NCBI RefSeq assembly: GCF_000349565.1
Contig: NZ_KB714620.1
Location: forward strand, 264,287-302,167
Direction: 5' to 3'
DNA: 37,881 nt
Source: Curtobacterium flaccumfaciens UCD-AKU
GTDB taxonomy: Bacteria; Actinomycetota; Actinomycetes; Actinomycetales; Microbacteriaceae
A program made the position numbers and the translations under genes. Below are positions 31,701 through 37,881 of this stretch, piece after piece (position 1 is the first letter of the stretch; each line of letters begins with the position of its first letter). The notes under the pieces are model-generated. The model worked only from the letters and a program-made list of their open reading frames with translations, did not search any database and was not told where the DNA came from.

Positions 31701-32156
31701 GACCCGGACGCCGCCCGTGGCCGCACCACCCAGCGCGACGCGGTGCTCGACGTCCGGCGGCACATGGAGATCACGGCGGTCCGGTACGACACCGACGGCA
31801 ACGACCTCGGCGTGTACTCGTCGCTCGGTGACAAGTCCGGTGGTGAGACGCAGGAGCTCGTGGCGTTCATCGTCGGCGCCGCGCTGCGCTACCAGCTCGG
31901 TGACGAGACCCGTCCCCGGCCCCGGTTCGCGCCGGTCTTCCTCGACGAGGCGTTCATCAAGGCGGACTCGGAGTTCGCCGGCCGTGCCGTCACCGCGTGG
32001 CTCCGGCTCGGGTTCCAGCTCGTCGTGAGCGCGCCGCTCGACAAGGTCACGGCGCTCGAACCGTCGATGGAGCGGCTGCTGTCGATGCGGAAGCACCCCG
32101 AGACGGGCCACTCGTCCATCACCGAGATCGCCCGGGTGGAGCCGGTCGCCGTCTGA
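28788..32156 (+). CDS. jetC: JetC/MksB-like SMC ATPase
   Basis: A 1122-aa SMC-type ATPase (COG4913-like). Walker A is GASGTGKS at 47-54 with K53. Two long coiled-coil regions (about 300-460 and 620-770) flank a central hinge-like domain. The signature KSGGE is at 1016-1020 and Walker B ends in FLDEAF at 1051-1056. All ATPase motifs look intact. With JetA and JetB it forms a loop-extruding complex; in Wadjet systems JetD then cuts the captured plasmid. No jetD follows: after the stop come 600 bases of repeats and then unrelated genes. The complex may therefore work in chromosome organisation, like MksBEF, or use a nuclease encoded elsewhere. Confidence 0.92.
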   Translation: MTDTFEIPALFDTVAQWRAESMQVVNWGGFHGHRQVELSGTATLISGASGTGKSTLMDAYLAVMMPSDVPFNGASNDATTGRARSADQRNLLTYLRGKVDTRRDPETGSLRDVNLRGDDQTTWGAAAVTFRNDDERRFTVLRAYIVPKRARGVGDIQMTMATVDDTFDLRRLEEFVPSRFHHLELTGRVPGLVIRDTYQELAYTLQTRLGIGDSGGGNRAMRLLARIQAGQHLPTVDALYKSLVLETPGTYEAADRALAHFSALDEAYEAMDTEERKVRILSPITDLHDEISRATEAAAALDGIATGAEVSPFAHWTASRKRDLLDAEVSRNARERTASRAEVAAAEARHAAVEIELRDAEARLRDQGGNALAQLEDRIERLTRERDGVVRTRATFDERTAVLGTSVATEADFTAAQRSSHEFLGSYADARTALDERRDALTREEYPLLDRERSLRQERQSLEHRQGAMPLPMHEARLAMARAAGIDPAELPFVAELLDVLPGEERWRTAIESVLAPVARTLLVDQDRLGDFSEAIDALRLPVRVQFEGVPTGPHLDLDGDPAMVSGKLAIKPSPFSTWVRERIESDRTDARCVASASDLGGGGRRVTESGQLRDGRRGAHGDRRQSNVIGFTNEARVAAVEQELASIAEDLATLEARRTDVAQDLTALDVLRAAHQHVVDATWAAIDVDGLGASLARLDEERQALLAADDGLRTLRASVARLRKSLDEAADRRSAARLSVQRLEERHAVLVDGQDAAAEILERFESSPGSLPDDQQSRLLEETFEEIGAPDGVDGFDDATRRLKRRLEERLSQALDGAAAASTSLTLTFQRYQDAWPDPNLGTGVASYPDYHAILDQIVATGLHARRSEWRRRLSQWSGEDLVPLAGAFDRAVVEIEERLEPVNEILRELPFGANRDRLKIQIRRVTREDVTAFRRELRALSASVDTELTDDVLETRFRRFRRFMAVIRPDPDAARGRTTQRDAVLDVRRHMEITAVRYDTDGNDLGVYSSLGDKSGGETQELVAFIVGAALRYQLGDETRPRPRFAPVFLDEAFIKADSEFAGRAVTAWLRLGFQLVVSAPLDKVTALEPSMERLLSMRKHPETGHSSITEIARVEPVAV

Positions 32157-32200
32157 CGCGGGCGGGGGTGGTCGCGGACTGGTCGCGGGCTGACCGCGGG

Positions 32201-32690
32201 GTGGTCGCAACACCCCGCTCAGGTTGGCCGAGTGGTCACGAACTGTCGCCTGGCGGCGCCGCAGCCGACAGTTGGTGACCAATCGCCGCGATGCCGACGG
32301 GGTGTCCTGACCACCCGGCGGGGTGTCCTGGGGTCACGATGACGGTCTGGAGGCGCGGCGCGGGCCCGCCACGCACCTCCCGGCCGCCGTCCCGCCGGTC
32401 GCAACACCCCGCTCACCTTCGCGCGCTGGTCACGAAGTGACGCCTCGCGGCGCCGCTGTCGACACTTCGTGACCACCCGACGCGATGCCGACGGGGTGTC
32501 CTGGGGGGTGACCGCCGACCGACGGGAGGCGCGGCGCGGGCCCGCCACGCACCTCCCGGCCGCTGGTGGGCAGGTCACAACACCCCGCTCACCTTCGCGC
32601 GCTGGTCACAAACCGTCGGATGGAGGCCGCGTCGCCGACGGTCTGCGACCGCTCGGCGCTCGCACGGCGGGGTGTCCTGACCACCCGGCA
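32201..32690. repeat. Three-unit array of nested palindromic repeats
   Basis: Three related units start near 32203, 32398 and 32573. Each begins with GTCRCAACACCCCGCTCA, holds an inner inverted repeat and ends with a CGGGGTGTCCTG block that can pair with the ACACCCCG at its start. The inner arms are 32234-32248/32266-32280, 32428-32442/32460-32474 and 32604-32618/32636-32650. Their sequences differ between units (AACTGTCG, GAAGTGACG, AACCGTCG), yet the two arms of each unit still pair with zero to two mismatches. The two spacers between units share a further GC-rich hairpin (GGAGGCGCGGCGCGGGCCCG). No protein-coding frame looks real here. It fills the gap between jetC and the gene at 32760. 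Confidence 0.85.
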
Positions 32691-32759
32691 GCGGGGCCGT
32701 CAGCGTGTCGGCAGGCGCCGCACAGACGTTCCTTGACCGCCCGACGCTACGGTGATGGC

Positions 32760-33047
32760 GTGTTCGGACGCCGCCGCTCCCCCAGTCCCCGCCCCGACGA
32801 CGCTGCCGGTCTCGGCATCGGTGCCCTCGTGCAGGTCATCGATACCGATAAGGGTGGCGAGCAGTGGGCCGACGAGCCGATCGGGGTGATCGTGGCTCCC
32901 GGTGGGAGCCAGATCGGCGGGACACAGCGCACGTGGACTGTCGCGTTCGAGGAGCCCGTGTACACGAAGGACGGCCGCGGCCCCTTCGAGCGCGCGACCG
33001 TCCTGAGTCGTCAGCTGGTGCCGGTCACGACCGACAGCGGCGAGTAG
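32760..33047 (+). CDS. Hypothetical 95-aa protein
   Basis: A small soluble protein: basic start (VFGRRRSPSPRP), then a strand-rich domain (IGALVQVIDTDKG, IGVIVAPGG, RTWTVAFEEPV, ATVLSRQLVPV) that suggests a small beta-barrel. TACGGT (32748-32753) ends 6 bases before the GTG, the leaderless pattern seen several times in this window. It follows the repeat array and is not similar to JetD. The function is unknown. Confidence 0.65.
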   Translation: MFGRRRSPSPRPDDAAGLGIGALVQVIDTDKGGEQWADEPIGVIVAPGGSQIGGTQRTWTVAFEEPVYTKDGRGPFERATVLSRQLVPVTTDSGE

Positions 33048-33061
33048 TCCGGGTCAGGGAC

Positions 33062-33169
33062 TCAGTACTCTTCGGAGCCGCTCTTCATCATGGCTGCGAC
33101 GGCCATGCAGCACCCGACGCCGCCGAGGACGCCGACGCCGATGATGATCCCTGCGATGAGTTCGAGCAT
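33062..33169 (-). CDS. 35-aa single-helix membrane peptide
   Basis: The ATG at 33169 has an AAGGAG ribosome-binding site 9 bases upstream (33179-33184). The frame encodes a hydrophobic helix beginning MLELIAGIIIGVGVLGG, then a cysteine pair, AVAAMM and a charged end KSGSEEY. It lies 44 bp after the stop of the POT transporter gene on the same strand. Small one-helix proteins often modulate transporters, so a link with the POT protein is possible but inferred. Confidence 0.6.
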   Translation of the reverse strand: MLELIAGIIIGVGVLGGVGCCMAVAAMMKSGSEEY

Positions 33170-33213
33170 GGGTGGTGACTCCTTGGTTGCTTCGGCGTGT
33201 GGCTCCGCTCAGG

Positions 33214-34680
33214 TTACCGGATGCCGCGCATGAGCCGCAGCACCGGCTTGGCCAGGATCAGCAGGACCACGCCCACCGCGACGGCGACCAGGCCGAGGAT
33301 CGTGAAGTACGGGGCCTCGTTCGACGGGTCGTAGTACCGGGACAGCACCCCGGTGACGGCGGTGCCGAGCGACACCGACAGGAAGAACAGCGCGACCATC
33401 TGGGTCTGGAACTTCGGCGGCGCGAGCTTCGTGGCGACGGACTGACCGACGGGCGAGAGCAGCAGTTCGGCGAGGGTGAACACCAGCAGGATGCCGACGA
33501 GTGCGAGCAGCGGCGTGCCGTTCTCGCCCGAGCCGACGAACGGCAGGAACAGCAGGAACGCGAGCCCCATGATCCCGGTGCCGAGCGCGAACTTCGTCGG
33601 GGTGGACGGCTGGCGGTCGCCGAGCTTCGTCCACAGGGCCGCGAAGACCCCGGACAGCACGATGATGAAGATCGGGTTGATCGACTGCACCCACGACACC
33701 GGCATCTCCCACCCGAACAGGGAGCGGTCGAGCCGCTGGTCCGAGTAGACCGTCACGACGGTGAACTGCTGCTGGTACAGCGACCAGAACACGGCGCTGC
33801 CGATGAACAGCGGGATGAACGCGAAGACGCGCGACCGCTCGTCGCGGGTGATGCCGCTCGACAGGATGACGACGAAGTACCCGATGGTGGCCAGCACGAC
33901 GACGACCACGACGACGGTGGGCAGGTTGCCGACGTTCAGCAAGCCGGTCAGCACGGCGATGACGATGACGACGAGTGCGACGATGACGCCCGCACCGATC
34001 AGGGGCAGCCGGCGACGGTCGACGGGGTTGGCGACGTGCCGGACCACCTCGGGCAGCTTCCTCCGCCGGATCGCGTACTGCACCAGGCCGGCGGCCATGC
34101 CGACCGCGGCCAGGCCGAAGCCCCAGTGGAAGCCGAGCGAGCTCTGCAGCAGCCCGGTGAGCAGCGGCCCGAAGAACGCGCCGAGGTTCACGCCGAGGTA
34201 GTAGAGCGAGAAGCCGGCGTCGCGTCGGGGGTCCTCGCGGCTGTACAGACCGCCGACGATCGTGGTGGCGGTGGCCTTGAGCCCGCCGGAGCCGAGCGCG
34301 ATCAGCACGAGGCCGACCCCGACCCCGGCCACCCCGGGGATGAGCGCGAGGGCGATGTGCCCGAGCATCACGACGATCGCGCTGCCGAACAGGGTGCGGT
34401 CCGCGCCGATCAGCCGGTCGGCGATCCACGCCCCGATGATCGTGAACAGGTAGACCGCGCCGCCGTAGGCACCCATGATGCCGGTGGCGATGCCCTTGTC
34501 GATCCCCAGACCGCCCTGCGTCAGGGAGTAGTACATGTAGATGAGGACGATGCCCTGCATCCCGTAGAACGAGAACCGCTCCCAGAGCTCCACCGCGAAC
34601 GGTGTCGACAGCTCGAACGGTTGCCCGAAGAAGGTGCGTCCGGGACGGGCTTCGCGGTCCGCGGGGGTGGTACGTGACAT
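33214..34680 (-). CDS. POT/PTR family proton-dependent peptide transporter
   Basis: A 488-aa, about 14-helix transporter. The proton-coupling motif ExxERFxxY is E31-L-W-E34-R35-F-S-F-Y39. Family features include FTIIGAWIADRLIGADRTL, GSGGLKATATTIVGG and GFSLYYLGVNLGAFFGPLL. It imports di- and tripeptides with protons across the cytoplasmic membrane. The ATG at 34680 gives the usual family start (MSRTTPADREARPGRTFFGQP); no strong ribosome-binding site is visible. It is divergent from the acyl-CoA oxidase gene across 198 bp. Confidence 0.92.
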   Translation of the reverse strand: MSRTTPADREARPGRTFFGQPFELSTPFAVELWERFSFYGMQGIVLIYMYYSLTQGGLGIDKGIATGIMGAYGGAVYLFTIIGAWIADRLIGADRTLFGSAIVVMLGHIALALIPGVAGVGVGLVLIALGSGGLKATATTIVGGLYSREDPRRDAGFSLYYLGVNLGAFFGPLLTGLLQSSLGFHWGFGLAAVGMAAGLVQYAIRRRKLPEVVRHVANPVDRRRLPLIGAGVIVALVVIVIAVLTGLLNVGNLPTVVVVVVVLATIGYFVVILSSGITRDERSRVFAFIPLFIGSAVFWSLYQQQFTVVTVYSDQRLDRSLFGWEMPVSWVQSINPIFIIVLSGVFAALWTKLGDRQPSTPTKFALGTGIMGLAFLLFLPFVGSGENGTPLLALVGILLVFTLAELLLSPVGQSVATKLAPPKFQTQMVALFFLSVSLGTAVTGVLSRYYDPSNEAPYFTILGLVAVAVGVVLLILAKPVLRLMRGIR

Positions 34681-34878
34681 GGCGGCAAGTCTGCCCCCGG
34701 GCGGCCGGGCGCGCCCAATCGTCGAACACGCCTCATCTCTTTGGAGGGTTCCCACGACGCCGTGACGGCACCGACGACACGGGGTTGTGCGGCCCGCACG
34801 GCGTTCCCGCCACTGTCGGCAGGGGTGTCTAGCGTGGACGGTGCAACACGGACACCGCAGTTCAGGAGGACTCCGCCC

Positions 34879-37029
34879 ATGGTCGACACCGCACCCGCCC
34901 AGCGCACCACCCCCGCCAGCGGCAGCGACACCGCGCCGGACGTCGACGCGAAGAACGCCGCGCAGCACGCTGCACCGAACGCCGACGCCGCCGGCGACCC
35001 GGCAGCGGGCACCCCGACCGCCGGCACCGACACCGACGTCCACATCGACGTCGAACTGGTGCAGGAGCTCCTGCTCGGACGCTGGGCCGAGGACCGCCGG
35101 ATCTCCCGCCGCCTGGCGCTCGACCCAGCGATGCAGAAGATCGAGGGCCAGCCGATCCCCGAGCACCGGGCACGCGTACTCGAGCAGCTCCGCACCCTGG
35201 TCGACGCCGGTGCCATCCAGCGCCCCTACCCCGCCGAGTTCGGCGGCCAGGACAACCACGGCGGCAACATCGCGGCATTCGAGGAACTCGTCGTCGCCGA
35301 CCCGTCGATGCAGATCAAGGCCGGGGTGCAGTGGGGGCTGTTCGGCTCCGCCGTGCACCACCTGGGCACCGAGGCGAACCACCGTGAATTCCTGCCGGGC
35401 ATCGTCTCGTTCGAGGTCCCCGGCTGCTTCGCGATGACCGAGACCGGCCACGGCTCGGACGTCCAGAGCATCGCCACGACCGCCACCTACGACCCCGCGA
35501 CCCAGGAGTTCGAGATCCACACGCCGTTCCGTGGCGCGTGGAAGGACTACATCGGCAACGCGGCCCTGCACGGGCACGCCGCCGTCGTGTTCGCGAAGCT
35601 CGTGACCGCGGGTGTCGACCACGGCGTGCACGCGTTCTACGTGCCGCTCCGCGACGCCGAGGGGGCGTTCCTGCCCGGTGTGAGCGGTGAGGACGACGGG
35701 CCGAAGGGCGGCCTGAACGGCATCGACAACGGCCGGCTCGCGTTCGATCACGTCCGGGTCCCCCGCACGAACCTGCTGAACCGCTACGGCGACGTCGCCG
35801 CGGACGGTACTTACTCGTCACCGATCGCCTCGCCCGGCCGCCGGTTCTTCACGATGCTCGGCACCCTGGTGCAGGGACGGGTGTCGCTCGACGGCGCCGC
35901 GGTCGTCGCGCAGAAGATCGCGCTGCAGATCGCCCTGACCTACGCGATGCAGCGCCGCCAGTTCCCGACCGGCGACGGCACCGAGGGCGTCCTGCTCGAC
36001 TACGGCCGACACCAGCGTCGTCTGATCCCGCGCCTGGCGACGGTGTTCGCGCAGTCGTTCGCGCACGAGAAGCTCCTGCGCACCTTCGACGACGTCTTCA
36101 GCGGGCGGAAGGACACCCCGGAGCGACGCGAGGACCTGGAGACCCAGGCGGCCGCGTTCAAGTCGATGTCGACCTGGTCGGCGCTCGACACCCTGCAGGA
36201 AGCCCGTGAGGCCTGCGGCGGTGCCGGGTTCCTCGCCGAGAACCGTCTGACCGGGCTCCGCGCCGACCTCGACGTCTACGTGACGTTCGAGGGCGACAAC
36301 ACCGTGCTGCTGCAGCTCGTCGGCAAGCGCCTGCTCACCGAGTTCCGCGCGAAGGCCCCGAAGGACCCGGCGTCCACCGCGAAGTTCGTGGCGGCCGTCG
36401 CCGCGTCGAAGCTCGCCGACGCGTCGGGCATCCGTCGGCTCGGCCAGACCGTGGCCGACCGCGGCTCGCTGGCCGCGAGCGTCGCCGACCTGCAGGACCC
36501 CCGGACGCAGCGCGAACTGCTCGCCGGTCGGGTCGACACCATGGTCGCCGAGATCGGGATGCGCCTGGCGTCGGCCGGCAAGGACCGCGCCCGCGCGGCC
36601 AGACTGCTCAACCGCTCGCAGCACGAGCTCATCGAGGCGTCCAAGGCCCACGCCGAACTCATGCAGTGGGACGCCTTCACCGAGGCGCTCGACGAGGTGA
36701 CCGAGGGCGACACCCGCCGCGTGCTCGTCTGGCTGCGGGACCTGTTCGCGCTCGGCCTGCTCGAGCAGCACCTGGACTGGTACCTGCTGCACGGCCGGCT
36801 GTCGGCGCAGCGTGCCCGTGCGGTGTCGGCGTACGTCGACCGGCTCGTCGCCCGGGTGCGTCCGATCGTGCCGCAGCTGCTCGAGACCTTCGGCTACGAG
36901 CCGGGCCACGTCCGTGCGCCGATCGCGCTCGGCGCCGAGCAGGCCCGACAGGACGAGGCTCGTGCCTGGTTCGCCGCCGAGGCCGCGGCCGGCCGCCTGC
37001 CGGAGCAGGAGAAGAAGCCCCGTCCGTGA
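34879..37029 (+). CDS. Acyl-CoA oxidase family protein
   Basis: A 716-aa flavoenzyme. The FAD/substrate region reads GCFAMTETGHGSDVQSIAT, followed by GAWKDYIGNAALHGHAAVVFAKL and HAFYVPL. The catalytic base is Glu471 in VTFEGDNTVLLQLVGKRLL. Length and the extended C-terminal helical domain match acyl-CoA oxidases rather than ~380-aa dehydrogenases. The first ~50 residues are a low-complexity Ala/Thr/Pro/Asp tail. AGGAGG stands 9 bases before the ATG, and a TAGCGT hexamer about 45 bases upstream may be the -10. It oxidises acyl-CoA to enoyl-CoA, passing electrons to oxygen and producing peroxide; chain-length preference is unknown. Confidence 0.9.
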   Translation: MVDTAPAQRTTPASGSDTAPDVDAKNAAQHAAPNADAAGDPAAGTPTAGTDTDVHIDVELVQELLLGRWAEDRRISRRLALDPAMQKIEGQPIPEHRARVLEQLRTLVDAGAIQRPYPAEFGGQDNHGGNIAAFEELVVADPSMQIKAGVQWGLFGSAVHHLGTEANHREFLPGIVSFEVPGCFAMTETGHGSDVQSIATTATYDPATQEFEIHTPFRGAWKDYIGNAALHGHAAVVFAKLVTAGVDHGVHAFYVPLRDAEGAFLPGVSGEDDGPKGGLNGIDNGRLAFDHVRVPRTNLLNRYGDVAADGTYSSPIASPGRRFFTMLGTLVQGRVSLDGAAVVAQKIALQIALTYAMQRRQFPTGDGTEGVLLDYGRHQRRLIPRLATVFAQSFAHEKLLRTFDDVFSGRKDTPERREDLETQAAAFKSMSTWSALDTLQEAREACGGAGFLAENRLTGLRADLDVYVTFEGDNTVLLQLVGKRLLTEFRAKAPKDPASTAKFVAAVAASKLADASGIRRLGQTVADRGSLAASVADLQDPRTQRELLAGRVDTMVAEIGMRLASAGKDRARAARLLNRSQHELIEASKAHAELMQWDAFTEALDEVTEGDTRRVLVWLRDLFALGLLEQHLDWYLLHGRLSAQRARAVSAYVDRLVARVRPIVPQLLETFGYEPGHVRAPIALGAEQARQDEARAWFAAEAAAGRLPEQEKKPRP

Positions 37030-37037
37030 CGGACGCG

Positions 37038-37064
37038 CAGCCGCGCCCGTGACGGGCGTGGCTG
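37038..37064. terminator. Bidirectional hairpin between convergent genes
   Basis: CAGCCGCGCCCGT and ACGGGCGTGGCTG form a 13-bp stem (one G-T pair) around a single base; in practice the loop will be larger. It lies between the acyl-CoA oxidase stop and the convergent csrA stop. Confidence 0.6.
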
Positions 37065-37074
37065 CTCCGGACGA

Positions 37075-37368
37075 CTAGGAGTCGGTCGGCGCGGAGTCGG
37101 ACGGCGCGGACGAGGCCGGGCCGTCGGCGGCAGCCCCGCCACGTACCCCGAGTGCCACGCGCAGCTGCGCCTCGGCGTCGTCGCCGGCGGCAGCGGCCTC
37201 GGCGTTCGCCTCGGCGACCGCACGCACGACCTCTTCCCGCTGGATCTTCACGCCGCGCGGTGCGTCGATGCCGATCCGGACGCCGTCGCCCCGGGAGTCG
37301 AGCACCGTGATGACGATGTCGTCGCCGACGAGGATCCGCTCGCCGACCTTCCGCGTGAGTACCAGCAC
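37075..37368 (-). CDS. csrA: Carbon storage regulator CsrA with an extended tail
   Basis: A 97-aa CsrA. The RNA-binding core is complete: MLVLTRKVGERILVGDDIVI with R6, and GVKIQREEV with R44. The family usually has about 60-75 residues; here ~30 extra residues rich in Ala, Gly, Asp and Ser follow the helix. CsrA binds GGA motifs in mRNA leaders and, in flagellated Gram-positives, controls flagellin translation. The start is a GTG at 37368, 4 bases after the stop of the gene upstream, so it belongs to an operon that continues beyond the window. Confidence 0.92.
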   Translation of the reverse strand: MLVLTRKVGERILVGDDIVITVLDSRGDGVRIGIDAPRGVKIQREEVVRAVAEANAEAAAAGDDAEAQLRVALGVRGGAAADGPASSAPSDSAPTDS

Positions 37369-37372
37369 CCGT

Positions 37373-37881
37373 TCAGCCTAGCGACACGACGGGGAGCCCC
37401 AGCAGGTCCGCCGACTCGGGCGTGGCGGTCTCCCCCGCACCGATCGCGACCACCCCGACCACGGGCAGCCGCGACGCCACCGCGGACACCATCGCGGCCG
37501 AGTCCTCGGGCTTCCGCCCGACGTCGACCACGACCCACACCTGGTCGGCCTGCAGCCCGTCGCTCGTCGCAAGGTCGTCCCACGCGGCGACCGCGAGCAC
37601 GGCGTGCCCGTCACGGACGCCGTCCGCCCGGGCCAAGATGGCTGCCCGGCGGTCGGCGGCGTCCGTCGGCCGGAGCGCGTGCCGCACCGCGAAGAGTCCG
37701 GCGGCCGCGTCGACGTCGTTCGGCCGCCCGACCAGGAGCACCAGGTCGCCGTCCGCGGACCGCACCGCCGGTGCGGTGGGCCGGTCCACCGGTGCCGGCG
37801 AGGGCGTGTCGAGGACGCGGGACGGGCCTCCCGACCGGGTCTCGGTGACCGCGTCGACGGCGGCCTGGAGGCGCGGGTCGA
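37373..37881 (-). CDS. C-terminal part of a protein encoded before csrA
   Basis: The frame is open from the window edge (DPRLQAAVDAVTETRSGGP) to a TGA at 37373. A GTG at 37789 is in frame but is probably internal, since the sequence on both sides of it reads as coding. Visible pieces are DLVLLVGRPND, HAVLAVAAWDDLA, ADQVWVVVDVGRKPED and VASRLPVVGVVAIG. This resembles a degenerate FlhF/SRP-GTPase-like C-terminal domain as found next to csrA in actinobacterial flagellar clusters, but I hold that weakly. Confidence 0.5.
   Translation of the reverse strand, partial: DPRLQAAVDAVTETRSGGPSRVLDTPSPAPVDRPTAPAVRSADGDLVLLVGRPNDVDAAAGLFAVRHALRPTDAADRRAAILARADGVRDGHAVLAVAAWDDLATSDGLQADQVWVVVDVGRKPEDSAAMVSAVASRLPVVGVVAIGAGETATPESADLLGLPVVSLG

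Noticed and set aside
28392..32282. A very long open frame on the minus strand opposite jetB and jetC
   Set aside because: It is a shadow of high-GC coding DNA: it is low in motifs, rich in Arg/Val/Leu repeats, and the opposite strand encodes intact JetB and JetC with all ATPase motifs.
32201..32690. CRISPR array
   Set aside because: Only three units of over 100 bp occur, with conserved sequence between them and nested palindromes; there are no short direct repeats with unique spacers and no cas genes.
32157..32759. A degraded jetD gene after jetC
   Set aside because: I found no frame in the repeat region with Toprim/DUF2220 motifs; the open frames there are repeats of the palindromic units.

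Overview
The window is high-GC actinobacterial DNA. Codon use, TANNNT-type -10 elements, leaderless GTG/ATG starts, a POT-family peptide transporter, a CsrA in what may be a flagellar context and the general gene content fit the family Microbacteriaceae. Curtobacterium is my best guess for the genus, inferred from reading and not from a database search. I see no insertion sequence, prophage or CRISPR array, so this looks like chromosome.

Layout. 1-1042 (minus): a Dps mini-ferritin and a stand-alone SIP-domain protein behind a perfect inverted repeat resembling an IdeR/DtxR iron box. 1046-9136 (minus): a tightly coupled six-gene operon with 4-base overlaps at every junction: a Tat-type lipoprotein peptide-binding protein, two DppB/DppC-like permeases, a fused double ATPase, a CocE/X-Pro-dipeptidyl-peptidase-type hydrolase and a TetR regulator, with an 18-bp palindrome at its head. 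9334-10984 (plus): a molybdopterin oxidoreductase, an FAD/NAD(P)H reductase and a double zinc-ribbon DUF6510 protein. 11269-13658: tRNA-Gly, two hypothetical genes, a frameshifted lipoprotein gene and a perfect 18-bp hairpin. 13857-17097 (plus): a 25-codon leader ORF, a membrane-anchored cyclase-like protein, a zinc alcohol dehydrogenase, a DUF1345 membrane protein, a small membrane protein and a GNAT acetyltransferase. 17101-18259 (minus): a BLUF photoreceptor domain fused to a TetR-like regulator, with a perfect 9-9-9 palindrome upstream. 18407-25408: small membrane proteins, a drug-efflux-type MFS protein and proteins with DUF6891-like and DUF1963/YwqG-like domains. 25646-26384: four tRNA genes (Val-GAC, Cys, Gly on minus; Val-CAC on plus) with promoters and terminators. 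26441-32156 (plus): JetA-JetB-JetC, the SMC-like core of a Wadjet/MksBEF condensin, with no JetD nuclease after it. 32201-32690: an array of three repeat units whose inner palindromes differ in sequence but keep base pairing. 32760-37881: a small hypothetical gene, a 35-aa membrane peptide, a POT peptide transporter, an acyl-CoA oxidase, csrA and the end of a gene that runs off the window.

The most interesting items are the BLUF-TetR fusion, whose BLUF domain lacks the photoactive glutamine; the JetABC operon that stops where JetD would be expected; and the covarying palindrome array occupying that place. Several genes here are short, leaderless or coupled through very small ORFs, which automated callers would probably miss or start wrongly.
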